From positions 1,084,501-1,148,500 of the forward strand of contig PUFA01000203.1 in assembly GCA_003508835.1 (NCBI GenBank): a stretch of 64,000 nucleotides of DNA. Reading direction: 5' to 3'. Positions within the stretch are counted from its first letter, which is position 1. Each line of letters begins with the position of its first letter. The position numbers and the translations under genes are program-made. The notes under the pieces were generated by a model. That model searched no databases, was not told the DNA's origin, and saw nothing but the letters and a program-made list of their open reading frames with translations. Of the stretch, positions 25,310 through 36,800 are shown piece by piece. The stretch is from Eonycteris spelaea (taxonomy: Eukaryota > Chordata > Mammalia > Chiroptera > Pteropodidae).

Positions 25310-25522
25310 GTGAAAGGATGAATGAAAAGTCCGGAGCCGGAGCGCGCCGTGGCCAGAGCGGCGGCAGAGCCCGAGCGGAGAGCCGGGGAGGTGCGGCCGG
25401 CCCTGCCCGCCCCGCTCAGCTCTGCCGGCCGCGATGCGCGCGCGCGGCCGCCGCGGCGCCCGGGGCGCAGGGCCGCGGCGCTCCGCGGGGGAAGGGCCGG
25501 GCGGACCGCGCCGCAGAGCAGA
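25310..25522 (+). ncRNA. MIR9-1HG: Putative proximal first exon of pri-miR-9-1
   Basis: Downstream of the CCAAT and GC boxes, a GC-rich segment ends in a consensus donor, AGCAGA|GTAAGTGG, with the GT at 25523-25524. It lies on the hairpin's strand about 0.9 kb upstream of it, so the hairpin would sit in the following intron. The 5' boundary is a guess from the distance to the CCAAT box (about 30 bp). Confidence 0.4.
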
Positions 25523-26420
25523 GTAAGTGGCCTGGCCGGCTCGGGGCGCGAGGGGTGCCGAGCCCCACACCGTCCTCGGGGCTGCCGGGACCTCCTGGGC
25601 AATTCTCGTTCCTAATGGAGACGCCCGCCAACCCCTAGAGTGCCCCTCGCCTAGGACCCCGGCCGCCCTGGGTGGTTTCTGGAGCTCTTGGTGCAAAGCC
25701 GCTTCTCTGGGGAGTCCCGCAGGGCCGGGGGCTCCGCTCGCCCGTCCGGCCGCCCTCCCGGGCCCCTTTCCCGGGGGCGGCCTGTGCCCTCGCCTTCTTT
25801 CCGGGAGAGACTCGCTCGGGAGGCCCCGGGTCGCCCCGCCCCGCCCCCACCGATTTCCCTGGGTTGCCGGGATTTCCCTGTTTCCCACTAGGGTGCCTCC
25901 GGGTTCGACCCCAGCGTCGCTGCCCGCGCCCCTTCTAGTCGGCAGCGGAACCGGCCCTTTCCGCGCACGGCTCCGCTGCGCCCTCGCGGCTGCGAGGCGC
26001 GGCCGGGCCGGCCCCCCACGGCCCCGGTGCAGGCGCGGGCTGGGGGAGCGCCCCGCACCTGCCCGAGCAGGGCCGTGCAGACCCAGCGAGGCCTCGCCTG
26101 GGTGCCTGCGGTCCGCCCGGGTGGCATGACACGCCCGCGCGACCCTGACCCCCGCAACCAGCGGAACTCCCGCTTTCGACTCGGGTGGGGGCTTGGGGAC
26201 CCCGGGCCAGGGGCGACGCCCGGACTTGGACGCCGCTGGCCGGCGCGTCTGTGTCGCTGAGCCGCTGAGTGATTCGGTCTGGGGCCTCCGTTTCCCTTTT
26301 CGTTCCCTCATCCGCCCCCCTGCCCTTTCCTCCCACCCTCACCGGCGGGCGAGCGCAGGCAGCGGCGCGCGCCGGCGGCGGCCGGGAGGCTGCGTGGAAG
26401 AGGCGGCGGCGGCCAGGAGG

Positions 26421-26509
26421 CGGGGTTGGTTGTTATCTTTGGTTATCTAGCTGTATGAGTGGTGTGGAGTCTTCATAAAGCTAGATAACCGAAAGTAAAA
26501 ATAACCCCA
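26421..26509 (+). ncRNA. MIR9-1: microRNA precursor mir-9-1
   Basis: The 89-nt stem-loop matches the mammalian mir-9-1 precursor as I know it without any difference that I can see. The 5p mature miR-9 occupies 26436-26458 (seed CTTTGGT) and the 3p product 26475-26496 (starting ATAAAGCTAG). The arms pair as ...GGTTATCTAGC... with ...GCTAGATAACC..., and the apical loop contains a TGTG motif (26463-26466), a known aid to Microprocessor. miR-9 is a neural microRNA that promotes neuronal differentiation by repressing REST, HES1, TLX and others (established knowledge). The loop and flanks match mir-9-1 and not mir-9-2 or mir-9-3, in keeping with synteny to TSACC and CCT3. The hairpin is intronic in the proposed host transcript. 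Confidence 0.98.
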
Positions 26510-27204
26510 TACACTGCGCAGAGGGGCCCCAGGGAGGCGGCGGCCTGGGCTGGCAGGCGCGCGGGCGGACCGGGGAGGCCTGAGCCGGGGCCTAGAGCCG
26601 CGGGGACCCGCGGGCCGTGGGCAGCGAGACGAGGACCCGCGGCCCGCGGGCCTCGAGACCGCACTGCTCCGGGCGGCTTTCCACCCCCACCCTGGTCCGC
26701 GCCGGGGGGAGGGGGCTCCGCTCCCTTCGGGTTAGCCAGGTGCAGGGTCTCCCCCTGCCGGGCTGGGGGAAGGGAGAAGGGGCGGGGGCCTGTGGCTCCC
26801 TCACCCAACGGCCCTTCCCGGCCGACTGCGGGCTGGGTCACCGCAGGGTCGCAGCTCCGAGGCAGCGCGTGGAAACCCAGCTGCAGGGCTGTCGGGGGCT
26901 CCTGGCCCAGGCCTCTCCCTTGGGCGCTGGCGGCAGCTTTCTGCGGGCTCCCCACCCTGAGGCCGGGTGGGGGCTGACACCGTCACCCGAGGACGCTCGC
27001 TGGTCTTCTGGGGATGGCCCCCTGGAGCCATAGAGGTCTGTGCAGCTCGGCTGGGAGTGGCGAAGCCGAGACAGGTGGAGTAGGGCTGGAGGCGCGGGGT
27101 CGGAGGAAGCCCGCAAAGGGGACAGGGAGGCCCGGGAGGCCTTCCACCCTGCCTGGGCTCTGGGGCCGTGTCTCCACGCCTCTCCTTACAGCCTGTGACC
27201 TGAG

Positions 27205-27475
27205 CTGATGTCTTGAAAAGCTTCTCATGCCAGCTTTGTTTTCACTTACAGAAGGGTCGAGTTGGGGTCTTCCAGGACCCCCACCTTCCCACCCGTCCTC
27301 ACACTCAGCGGTCATCTCCAAGAGCGAACGGCCTCAAGGAGCTCAAACACAAAGGAATTTGTGGCTTAGTATTTATGCTGCCCAAAGAAAGCAAAGAATT
27401 AGAGCTTAATCGGGCCATTCCCGAAAGAATCCATTTATTTGACCTGACCCAAATATTTTAAGCAAAAGGGTGTTT
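27205..27475. promoter_or_regulatory. Candidate conserved element downstream of MIR9-1
   Basis: An AT-richer block (especially 27330-27465) with AACACAAAGG (SOX-type), AAAGCAAAGAATTAG and ATCCATTTATTTGACC motifs lies 0.8 kb after the hairpin, in the proposed intron. No recognised repeat or ORF accounts for it. Confidence 0.4.
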
Positions 27476-27869
27476 AGGAGCAGTGGAGAGGGGCAAGGTC
27501 TAGAACCACCAGGTAGAATAAAAGTCACTGTGGCCGAAGCTGGAAACACCCCCGGCCCTGGCTACCCCTCCCCAGCCCCAGGGCAGAGTAGCCGGGAGCA
27601 AGAAGGGGGTGGGGCTGGGCAAAGTGGCTTTGTACTGACTCCCCTTTCCAGTGTGAATTGCACATTTCCTCCCAGGGACTGATTTTATAGCTAGAAGATT
27701 ATAATTCGATTCTATGGTAGTGGGAGAGGTACTAGGGGATCGAACTGAGACACTTGGGCTTCGGAGAGTCTGGGGGGCCTTTGCTCCTTCCTTCTGAGGT
27801 CTGGCGCGGGGAAGAGCTCGAAAGGGCCCCTTGCTTTTTAAGCTGTTTGGAATTTGGGGGGTTGTTTTT

Positions 27870-27872
27870 GTG

Positions 27873-27905
<33 letters not shown>

Positions 27906-27915
27906 TTTGTTTTTA
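27870..27915. repeat. GT microsatellite
   Basis: An uninterrupted (GT)n run of about 30 bp with a short GTTT tail. Confidence 0.95.
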
Positions 27916-27999
27916 GAGGGAGGCAGTTGGGGGCAGGATACGGGAGAAAGGGAGCAGGCTCGGGCAGAGGCTAACACCCCAAGCCGCAGCCCGTAAGGC

Positions 28000-30480
28000 G
28001 GCCGTCCACACCGCACTCCCTAACAGCGGTGTTTTCCTTCGATCCGCCTACACGGTGAGGTCGCTGTTTTTAACTCTGTTTCACGGATGGCAGCCACAGG
28101 CTCAGCGGTGTTGCTGACATCACCCCTGGTTTCAAAGCCAGGGCTTTTCCACCGCCCTCCACTCTGCCCAGCTGCGGGAGGGTCTGGGAGGGCGAGGGGA
28201 CGATGACCTGAGGAAGGGCGGCGCGGGGGGGGGGGACAGCATGGGGGAGGGGGCAGGGAAGGCCCTGAGATGCAGGGCCTGCTGGTGACCATGCCATGGG
28301 CTGACAAGGAGAAGCACCAAGAAAGATAACCTTTTTTTTTTTTTTTTGACTTCTCACTCACCTCACTGGTTGGAGTGCGTGGGTGCGTGGAACCTGCTGG
28401 TTCTGTCCACGGGAGACTTAGAACCTGTGTGGCGGGCACGGCGGGCTCATGCCGTGATCTGCGAGCCATGCTTCCCCTTAGCACATGTGATGGGCAGAGG
28501 CTCCGGGGCCTGGGGGTGCAGGGCTCCCGTCCGCAGATCTGTGTCTCAGTGGGGTGGGGGTGGAGGCCAGGAGGGATGCGGAGGGGCGGGGCTGGGAGGG
28601 AGGGCGAGCAGCATCAGCCTGCAGGTGTGTGGGTGGGGTCATCAGGTGAATGACAGGTGCCGGCATGAGCTGTGAGTGTCTGCGGGTGAGGCTGAGGCGT
28701 GAGTGGTGTGCAGCCTCGTGTGAGTTCGGATGCGTGTGGTCCGTGGTGGGCAGGGAGCTCAGCTGTGACATCCGGGAAGCCTGGCCCCTTGCAGGTACAA
28801 ATCTGCTCAGGGAGCAGGCATGCTGGGATTTGAGGGCTTTTTTCCAAATGCAGACATCACAGTGACACCACTGAGTCCTGCCTTCCGCCTCCCCCAGTGT
28901 TTATACGAAATAGCACCCTCCCCAGCTACACCCAGGAGCAGTGACAGAGTGGTGGGGGCGAGGGAGGCAGGCGAGCTGCAGTGAAGGGGGCTGGGAAGAG
29001 CCTCAGCAGCCACCAGCCAGGACATTTCTTCCTTCGTATCATCATCGCATCTCTGCCTGTGTCCAATATCTGTTCCTCTGACCTTGAAATTTGGAAACCA
29101 AATTTCAAGCTAGTTTCTTTATTCCTGTCCTCAGCTCTTCATCCCTACACCCTGCGGCTGAATTCTGAGCCCTGGAGTTCAAAGGCGATTTTCTCCTAAA
29201 CATCTGACTCAAGTGCTGTGTCACAGTGATCACCCTACCCTCACCCTGAGACACATCTGTCCCCATTCTAGGCATTGAAAGGCCTTGTCGAAACGCCCTT
29301 CCGGTCGTGAGAATCGTGACAGTCAGCAAGGCCAGGGGAGGGACGGACACAGAAGAGAGAAAGAGCGAATGTGAGCGGACCCAGGTCCACGCTCAGGGCT
29401 GGAATTCGCAGACCTCTGAGCCTCGGCTCGGGCATGTTCACGACGGCGCTGTAAGGCTGTGTATCCACAGGTTGTCACCTGCAACGAATGACGAATCAGT
29501 GTGGAAGAAATCACAACACCTTACGATGCTCCCCACCCCCCGTGGAGAGTGATTCCTAGACTGTGGGAGAATCAACTCCAGGACCGCATGGCTGACCCCA
29601 GAATGCAGGAGAGCAGCCCTTGGGTCGTCTCTACTGAGAAGCTCAGAGCCTTTAAGCTTGAGGAAGTCCCTCCAGCTGGGGACCTGGGCAGGCAGTGTCC
29701 GAGCCCGGGGAGAGGAAGCAGTCTTTGGGAAGCCAGGTAAGGGCAGAGGCTGGAGTCCCCCAGGCAGAGTGGCCGCTGTGGGTTTCCCTTTGAGGGATCT
29801 TACTGCTTGTTGGTAAGAGGACTTATGCTTGGGGAACTGACTTATGTAGGAAGGAAGATGTGGCACGTGTAGATGACCATTCCAGGCTGACTCCGTCAAG
29901 CTTCTAGAGGTACTAAAGACGCAGTTTATTGGATTAAGAGACCAGTCAGGTCGTGGGTACAGTTAACAAACCTAGTGGACCTGCTGCTGCCTACCAGCAC
30001 GCAGACTTCACTGCATCGCCCGAGTGACGAGTGACGTGTGTCCTGCCCCCTTGCCGGCCCCGCCCCACGGCGGGTGACCCCCAGAGGAGCGCCAGCCCTC
30101 TGCATGTCCCTGCATCTGGAAGTCCCGGAAGTGTGTCCTCCCTCGCCTCCTTCTCAGCGGATGTCCTGGGCACAGGTGGCGTGGGCCCTTCCACTTCCCT
30201 CCCCTTGCCGCCGGGACCTCAGAGATCTTGGGGGCACGGCACCGTCTTGCCCAGAAGCAGGAGAGGCCAGCTTCCCTAGGAGATCAGTGAGTTTAGGTTA
30301 ATGCTTTAAATCATTGGAGGGAGAGAGGAGACCAAACTACGAAAACATTCATAGAACTTTGAGGAAAAGGGGAGTGGGGTTACGTAAGGTGAGGGTAGGT
30401 GGGCGCGCATCGAGACAGGGGAGAGGTGAGAGAAGAGGGGAACCCCTCCTCGCTACCCAGGCTCTCCCAGGGCTCCGAGT
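28000..30480. other. Intronic or intergenic sequence without a recognised gene
   Basis: A poly(T) run lies at about 28331-28347. Otherwise this is single-copy sequence with no supported exon. Open frames are short and without family signatures. Confidence 0.4.
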
Positions 30481-30494
30481 GACACCCCTCCCCC

Positions 30495-30645
30495 TGCCCT
30501 AATCCCCCATTAAGGCTGCTCCGAGTTTGTTATGACAGGGGCTGAAGGCGGCTGAATTGCTGTTTGCTGTGTCTGCTAATTGGGCTGAAGGGCTGGAATC
30601 TGGACACTGAAAGGGACCATTGTTGCTGTTTACCTTCCACAGCAG
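30495..30645. promoter_or_regulatory. Candidate conserved element
   Basis: A compact block contains CCATTAAGG, GTTTGTTATGACAG, TGCTAATTGGG and GACCATTGTTGC (SOX-type CATTGTT) motifs. It lies between MIR9-1 and the 31.6-kb host exon. Function is inferred from motif content only. Confidence 0.35.
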
Positions 30646-30979
30646 CCTCCCGGGGGACCTTCGGGGTGAAGGGGAGCAGCACGTCCTCAGGGGCATCGCA
30701 CCCATTCCCCATCTGCGCAAGGGCCTGGGGTGGGAAGGCAGCTCTTCTTGTGGCCTTGGGGTGGTTTGAGCGTCCACGGCACAGGAAAGATAAGCCCAGT
30801 GCCTGAGCTGTCGGGTCATCGGGAGTTCCAGGAGAGGGGTCACATGCTTGTCCTCCTCCCTGTCCACTCCCTTCTCCTCTCCCTTCTCCTCGGGAGGGGG
30901 GAAGGGGGCCCTCACGTGGCCTCTTCCTCCACCTGACCAGCCTTAACCCCTGCGCTTCCTACATCCGCTTCCTCCCCAG

Positions 30980-31147
30980 CTGGTGATTTTCAGCCTGGTT
31001 ATGCACTAAAATCACCTGGGTGCCTTAAAGAAATGCCGCTGTTTGGGTCCAGTGAAATCAGAGCATCTGGGAATGAGGCCGAGGCCTCGGTATCATGTAA
31101 AAGCTCCCTCGCTGTCGTAATGTGCGGCTAGGGTTAAGAACCACTGA
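30980..31147. repeat. MER5A (hAT-Charlie non-autonomous DNA transposon)
   Basis: The element runs from a degenerate 'tgattttcagcctggttatgcac' through 'aaaatcacctggg' and ends 'agggttaagaaccactg', with the imperfect terminal inverted repeats characteristic of MER5A. It is an ancient eutherian transposon that no longer moves. Confidence 0.8.
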
Positions 31148-31172
31148 TAGATGGGCTTATCGCTCTGCCTGG

Positions 31173-31219
31173 GACACACACATATGCCTGCGCGCACGCA
31201 CGCACACACGTGCGCACAC
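31173..31219. repeat. CA/CG microsatellite
   Basis: A short alternating purine-pyrimidine tract with mixed CACACA and GCGCGCACGCACG words. Confidence 0.85.
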
Positions 31220-31634
31220 CCTCTCCTGTCTCCCTTTCCTCCCAGGCTCCCAGGACCTATCACGCTACCAGGCAGGCAGCATACTTCCACCTGCGTGCTT
31301 CCTCGTCTTCATTGCAACTCCTCGGAGCGGCCCCAGCATTTAGGATGGAATGCAGAGGTCAGCGCCCTGCCGACCATCTCCACCTGCGCCCTCCCCCGAG
31401 GGCGGGCACCGTGACTCTGTCTCCCCGTGGGCTTCTAAGTAGGACCCAGATGAGGACTGAGCTAATCCAGGACAAAGGGGTGGGAGGTTCAGAGTTCCCT
31501 GGCTTTTGTGCTCTGCCTCCCCCAAAGTAGCACTGGCAGTTTGGAGAGCTTCAGAGAGGAGAGATTTCGTCAGGAATACATCTGCCCCTCGCCTGGCTGT
31601 TTCCAAATGCCTCTGCTTCTTCTCTCGCCTCTAG

Positions 31635-31727
31635 CTTCCCACCTTGGCGGCCGCGTGCTGCACCCCGCCCCCTTTCCTGCGCACGGGCGGCGGAGCCGCC
31701 TCCAGCACCACGGACAGCTCCCGGGCG
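31635..31727 (+). ncRNA. MIR9-1HG: Internal exon of MIR9-1HG (C1orf61 homologue)
   Basis: A pyrimidine-rich acceptor (ending CTCTAG at 31634) and a consensus donor (GCG|GTGAGTG, GT at 31728) bound 93 nt that are open in phase 0. The frame reads ...PPPFLRTGGGAASSTTDSSRA, which I match from memory to part of the human C1orf61 (CROC4) ORF, ...LPPSFLRVDDRATSSTTDSSRA. This fixes both the exon and the host transcript's strand. The long human-like ORF cannot be completed here: no exon for the human segment that follows was found before the terminal exon. The transcript is best treated as a non-coding microRNA host, with possible residual coding potential. Confidence 0.72.
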
Positions 31728-32714
31728 GTGAGTGAGCCGGCTGTGCGCGTCCCTCCGCGGGGGTGAGGAGGGCCCTCCTGTCTGCGCGCGCACGCGCCGG
31801 AGCCTCGGTGGGAGTTGTTTGCAGGCAGCGGCGGAGTCTCTCAGGGAGGGGAAAAGGCTGAGGGCAGCTGGCGTCCCCGGGCCAGGAGATTGGGTTTGTC
31901 CGCCTTGGGGAGCTGGACGAGAGGGGCTGCTCCAGCAGTGAGCGGGGTGAGGGTCAGCGTGCAGGAAGGACTCAGCCTAAGCTGTTGTGAGACACGGAGT
32001 GCGCGGATCAGGTCGAGCCTGAGATGTCCTCGGCCCTGCATCCCTCATCTTACAGATCTCAGGAGAGAGGCAGAGGTGTGGCCGACGCCACTCAGCCGGC
32101 CAGTGGACATGCCGCCCTGCCAGGCCAGGCTCCTGAGCTCCACCCTTTGCCCACCTATTGTGTCTGATGCCTCCTTCAGGCGTCTCCCTGCCTGAGCTGG
32201 GCGGAGCAGGCCTAGGCTGGGGGGAGAGTTCCTGGGGTGATCCCCACGAGAAAGGACGGGGTGCATGTCTGGGCATGTGAGGTGTTCACGCAAGCCAGCG
32301 AGGCGTGCGGCTGCCTGCTGTCTCTGCGAGGGGCTTGGAGGGGAGGCCTCGGGCAGAAGCGCAGGGGAGGGCGCACCTCACAGTAGCTGGCTGGCAAGCC
32401 CGCGGGAGAAAAGGCAAGGGGCCGCCATCTGCCAGGGCGCGGAGGCCAGTGGCTGGCCACGAGGAGTCTCCAGAGGCCAGCAAGAGTCACGCAAACTGGA
32501 ACGGGGCCTGGGAAAGGCCCTTCTGTGTGCCCGGGCCTGCTCCCCCAGCACCGGGAGCCCAGAAACAAAGGGGCCATTCTCTCTCGGATGTGAGGCTGCC
32601 ATCTCCGGCTGGCAGTGCCAGGTGGTGGGGGCATCGGGGGTGTCACTCTATTATCCCCCCCAACTCCTAGGTCCTCTGGGGCTGGATGTTGGGGAGGTGG
32701 GTGTTCCCGGCCAT

Positions 32715-32728
32715 GTTGCCATGGTAAC
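32715..32728. promoter_or_regulatory. RFX X-box (GTTGCCATGGTAAC)
   Basis: One base from the palindromic RFX consensus GTTGCCATGGCAAC. It sits in the host intron about 6 kb downstream of the hairpin. Confidence 0.5.
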
Positions 32729-33109
32729 CACCCAACCCCCACTTTCCAAAGCACAAAGAGAGACAGCTCTCACCCCCACTCCAGGAAGAACCTGGGTATG
32801 GTTGGGAATCTTCCCTGGGGAACCCTCTTTCTAATGCAGGAGCCATGGCCGGCAGCGAGGGAAGGTCGCCATCGGCAGGGCGGCCGGCGCAGGTCCCTTG
32901 CACTCAGCCCTGTCCGCCCCTTCCCCGCAAGCTCTCCTGTCCCTCGCCTACAGCCGAGGCTGCCCTGGGCCTTCTCAGCTGCAGCGACGAGGCCTTGAGT
33001 ACCCCTACTCTTTCCCAGAAGCGAGGGATCCCCACTAGCCCCAGCAAGCCGCCAGGCTGTGGGAACGGAGAGGAGGGGGTCACTCCTGCCACCCTCCATC
33101 TGCACCCCT

Positions 33110-33240
33110 CCGCCATTACTCATTAGGCATTCTGCCCCCTCCTTCCGCTCGTTAAGCCTTATTTGCATACATTTGCATAATACAGCTCATTTGCATTCCA
33201 GGAGGCTCGTGGTAGGAGCCAGGAATAAAGGGGGGGGGAT
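33110..33240. promoter_or_regulatory. Triple POU-octamer cluster
   Basis: Three exact ATTTGCAT octamers lie in the same direction at 33161-33168, 33171-33178 and 33189-33196. The first two start 10 bp apart (one helical turn) and the second and third 18 bp apart. ATTACTCATTAGG homeodomain cores lie just upstream (33115-33127). A CpG island follows at about 33.44 kb. This is a credible binding array for class III POU factors such as BRN2. Confidence 0.6.
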
Positions 33241-33439
33241 TGAAGAAGAGAGAAAAGGGGAGCGATTTTGTTTTCATCCGAGGGTGTGCGTGCTGGGGGA
33301 GGCGGCAGGAAGCGACAGAAAAAAAACTCACACTACTTTCTTTCTTCCCCTCGGCCCTCCCTCCCCGCGCTGCACTCGGACGCCACAGAGGTGCCAAGGG
33401 GCCGGCTCCTCTGTCCCTTTTTGTCTCGCTTCCTCCGGC

Positions 33440-33880
33440 CTTGGCTCCCCAGCCCGGCCCCCACCTTGCCGGCCGGGCCGGGCCGCAGGCGAGGCCGTGG
33501 GAACGGAAGCGGAGGGGCCGGCGCCATCTTAGGCGCCTGGCGCCTGCGAAATGGCGCCCGCGGCCGGTGGCGGCCGCGCGCCGGCGGGAGCGGTGCCGAG
33601 CCTGCCCCGGGGGCAGGGGCGCGAAGGAAGGGGAGCCGGAGCCGGGCCGGCCGGGCGCGGAGCCGCAGCGCACGGGGCCTGGCGGGACTCGCTGCGGCGT
33701 CGGAAGCGGCAGCGGGGCCGCGGGCCTCCCGCCGAGGCGCTCGCCCACGGCGCTGTGCTGGAGCGGAGGCCCCGAGTGTGTCTTCCTCGGCCCGGCCGTC
33801 GGGCTCCCACCTTCCCCACCCGTGAAACTGGCCCAACAGCCTAGGCCAGGCCGCGGCCGCCGCGCGCGCCCGTTCCCTTG
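33440..33880. promoter_or_regulatory. CpG island downstream of the octamer cluster
   Basis: A CpG-dense block includes GCGCCATCTTAGG and AAATGGCGCCC (YY1-like) motifs near 33521-33555. Open frames on both strands are Ala/Arg/Pro/Gly-rich with no family match. It may be an alternative promoter within the host-gene intron. Confidence 0.5.
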
Positions 33881-33899
33881 GCCTTGGCCCCGCCCTGTC

Positions 33900-36800
33900 T
33901 CTCTGGGTCGCGTTCGTCCACCCTCTGGGTCAGCCGGTCCTCCGGCCAGAAGCCCCTCGAGGGCTGGCTGCAGGCTGGTTTCCCCTTTCCCACTCTCATT
34001 CAGTCACCGCTCCAGCCATTCCAGAAGGGGACCAAAAGATGGGGAACAGCCGGTCAGGGGATGCAGGAGGGGGCGGGGTCGTCCCTCCGAGGCGGGTGAG
34101 CAGCGCGGGGTGGAGAGCGGGGCGCTCTCCAAGGCCAGGGGCTGGGGAAGGCCGGAGCGAGGCAGACCTCGCCCGCCCGCTGGGAGCTGCGTGCTCCACT
34201 GGGGCGGGATTCGAGGGTGCTGGGAATCCAGCTGACAGCCGCCGGGGCGCGGGTGGAGGCTGCGGCTGGGAGCCGCACATGCCCACTCCCGGGAGAGACA
34301 GAGACCCCCGCATCTGGCCGCCCACTGACCGAGCACCCAGCCAGACACTTAGGTGGCTCTCAGCCCCTTGTACACAAGTGAAGGGACGTGTGAAAGGCCT
34401 GGAAGCCACCTGAGGAGGGATCCCTACCTGTCCCCCTTAGAATCGCCCATCACGGTCGCTCTCACGCTCACACAGGGGTCTACTGGAGCTCTGGGCGGGG
34501 GGTATGGAGAAGTCAAGACCAGTCCCTAGCACTAGGGTGCCCTGAGGTTGGGACGGGAGCTGGGCCGCTGGGCCCTGCTGTGACAGAGAAGTGTCTTCAG
34601 TCCCAGAAACCTCTGGAGGAGGCAGTGCCTGAGGGGTCACGTACCCAGGGCTCTGAGAGGCTGGAGCGATGTCTGAGGTGACTTGACGAGGCCTTGCTGC
34701 CACCGGGTAGGAATGTGGGGGATGGGGGTGCCAGGTACCCCCCTTCCCCAGGCCCAGCCTCTGCACAAAGACCTCTCTGTGAGTGGCCATGGAAGTGGGC
34801 CTGTCAGGTGAGGGGCTTAGCTCCCCAGCACCCGCCAAATGGGGAGGGGGGAACGGGGGCTGGGGAGGGGAGGGCTGAGGGGTGGCCTCAAGTGTTAACC
34901 AGGTCCGGGGGGAAACAAGCTGTGACCTGGCTGGGCTCTCACAGTGAGGCCCAGGTGGAGCCTCCTGGGGACAGGCTCCTGTGCCTGATCCAGTCTGGAC
35001 CAGTCTGCAGTCCCTAGGCCCTGCCCGCCCTGTAGCTCCTAACCCACCAGGCCTCTGCAGCCCCTTCCCCAGCCCTCGCTCGCCCAGCTTCTGGGGCTGA
35101 TTCTCGTCTTTCCCTCTGGCTCCTGCACAGGGCCCTGCTCCAGGGAGGACTGTGCTGGGAGAGTGAGCAGCACTGAGGAGTCCCCAGGCCACCTGGGTTC
35201 CACACCCAGTCTTGTTGTCCCTGTCCCCTAGGGAGGCTTTTGCCCTTGCCTGGCCTCAGTGTCACTGATTCTAAGCGGAAGTGTGGACAGGCCCCTGCCT
35301 CTGTGCACTGTCCCTTCTAATAAGTGTTTGCATTGGGGGCCCTAGAAACAGAAGAATGACGGCAGACATGAACTCAGGCGGCTCCCGGGTTTGCTAGAGG
35401 GGCTGTGTCCCCAGAAAGGACAACAGAAAGAGGTTTTGGTTTTGGACTCGGATTGGACAGGCTGGTTGGGGTACAGATTCTGGCTCCCCTCCCTCACTAG
35501 CGGGCGACCCCAGGCCCGTCACCTGACGTCGCTCCTTTCCACAGTTCTGAGGGCCAGGTGGGCCGAGTGAACGTCAGTGTTCTGTACGGCTCTGCACAGA
35601 CATCCCGTCATCCTAGATGCTGAGTGACCCAGGGTCAGAGGAGTCACTGCAGGTAGGTGGCAACCTCGGGGAGGGCTGGGGGGGGGGTCTGGAGGTGGGG
35701 CCTGGCCCTCTGTGGAGGACAGGGCACTTGGTGTGAGAGAGCCAGGCTCGTCCCACACAGGCCAGCATCTTGCTGAGACCGGTTTGGAGGGCACGTTTGT
35801 GACAGCTGGCTGTGGACCCCGTCCTTCTCTGGAAGGTCTCCCTGCTGGCCCCGTGTGAACACGGACCGGGATAGGGCAGGGGCAGTGGGCTCAGTGCTCC
35901 CGCTGCCCGAACCCACTCTGCCCCTCCCAGCTCTCCAGGGCAGTGGCGGGACGTGTGACCTCCCTGAACCGGGGCGCCTGCTGCCTCCGAGCCCTGCTGC
36001 GCAGGACCCTCCAAGTCCTGGTCTCCGGGTTCCTCAGCGTTGTCAGGAGTGACCTGATTGGGACCGGGTCCGGGGAGACTGGGCGCAGGAGGGGCTTTGT
36101 CTCCGGGGGTCCTGCGCCCGCGTGCCAGCGGGCCGGAGGGGGAGCGCTTCGGGCGCCATCCCCCGGGGAGCCCCCAGGTCTGCGCGGGCGGGGCGGCATA
36201 TGGAGGGGCGCCCTGGGCACGGGGCATGAGCCTCGCCCGGCTGGGGCTGCCTTCTGCCGGGTTCACCATCTGGCACCAGCTGGCTCCCTGGCGCTGCCCT
36301 GCAGCCAACCAGACTCCGGCTCTGCCGTTGCCATGGTGATCGGCTGCCATCTTGTCCTCAAGTCACTACCTCATCTCTGGATTTTCCCATGGGGTTCCTG
36401 GAGGATGGGAGAAAGGTCCCTGGGGATTTATCTCTTCCTCTCGATATCCATCCAGTGAAAGTCCACATCGCTATGCGATTTTTAAAAATGCTGCAAGTGG
36501 AGGCTTCGTGTCTGTCAAGCTCTGTGCCAGACACTCCCTGTGTCACTGAAGGCGGCTGGGAAACCAGGAAGGGGATCAAAGGTAAGAGGTTCCCACCCAG
36601 TTTCCTGTTTCTGCGACAGGTTCTTCCTTCCAACCAGGAAGTCGTAAAACCTTGCTAGTTCCCTCGCGGGTCCAGCAGCTGGAGCCCGGTTCCTGGAGCC
36701 CTGGCTGGACGTGGCTGACCTGAGAGGTGAGGGGCGCTACCCGCAGCTGGGGTCCCTTGCTTGAGTTTCCTGGGCTCTGTCATCAGAGAAAAGGGGCATC

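Larger units (their letters stand above)
25190..26720 (+). promoter_or_regulatory. MIR9-1: CpG island spanning MIR9-1
   Basis: Very CpG-dense sequence begins about 1.2 kb before the hairpin and runs past it. A CCAAT box lies at 25281-25285, with GC boxes near 25240 (GGGGCGGGGGCGGGG) and a TGACGTTA CRE-like motif at 25261-25268. This is the natural proximal promoter for the primary miR-9-1 transcript. An antisense 360-residue frame here is a composition artefact. Confidence 0.7.

Noticed and set aside
25895..25915. A tRNA B-box-like GGGTTCGACCCC
   Set aside because: No matching A-box, cloverleaf or terminator; a chance GC-rich match.
25229..26311. A 360-residue open frame on the minus strand across the MIR9-1 CpG island
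   Set aside because: It is Ala/Arg/Pro/Gly-rich with no family signature, lies antisense to the miR-9-1 promoter, and is explained by GC richness removing stop codons.
33240..34235. A 331-residue open frame on the plus strand over the 33.4-kb CpG island
   Set aside because: Composition-driven; overlapping long frames on both strands, no recognised domain.
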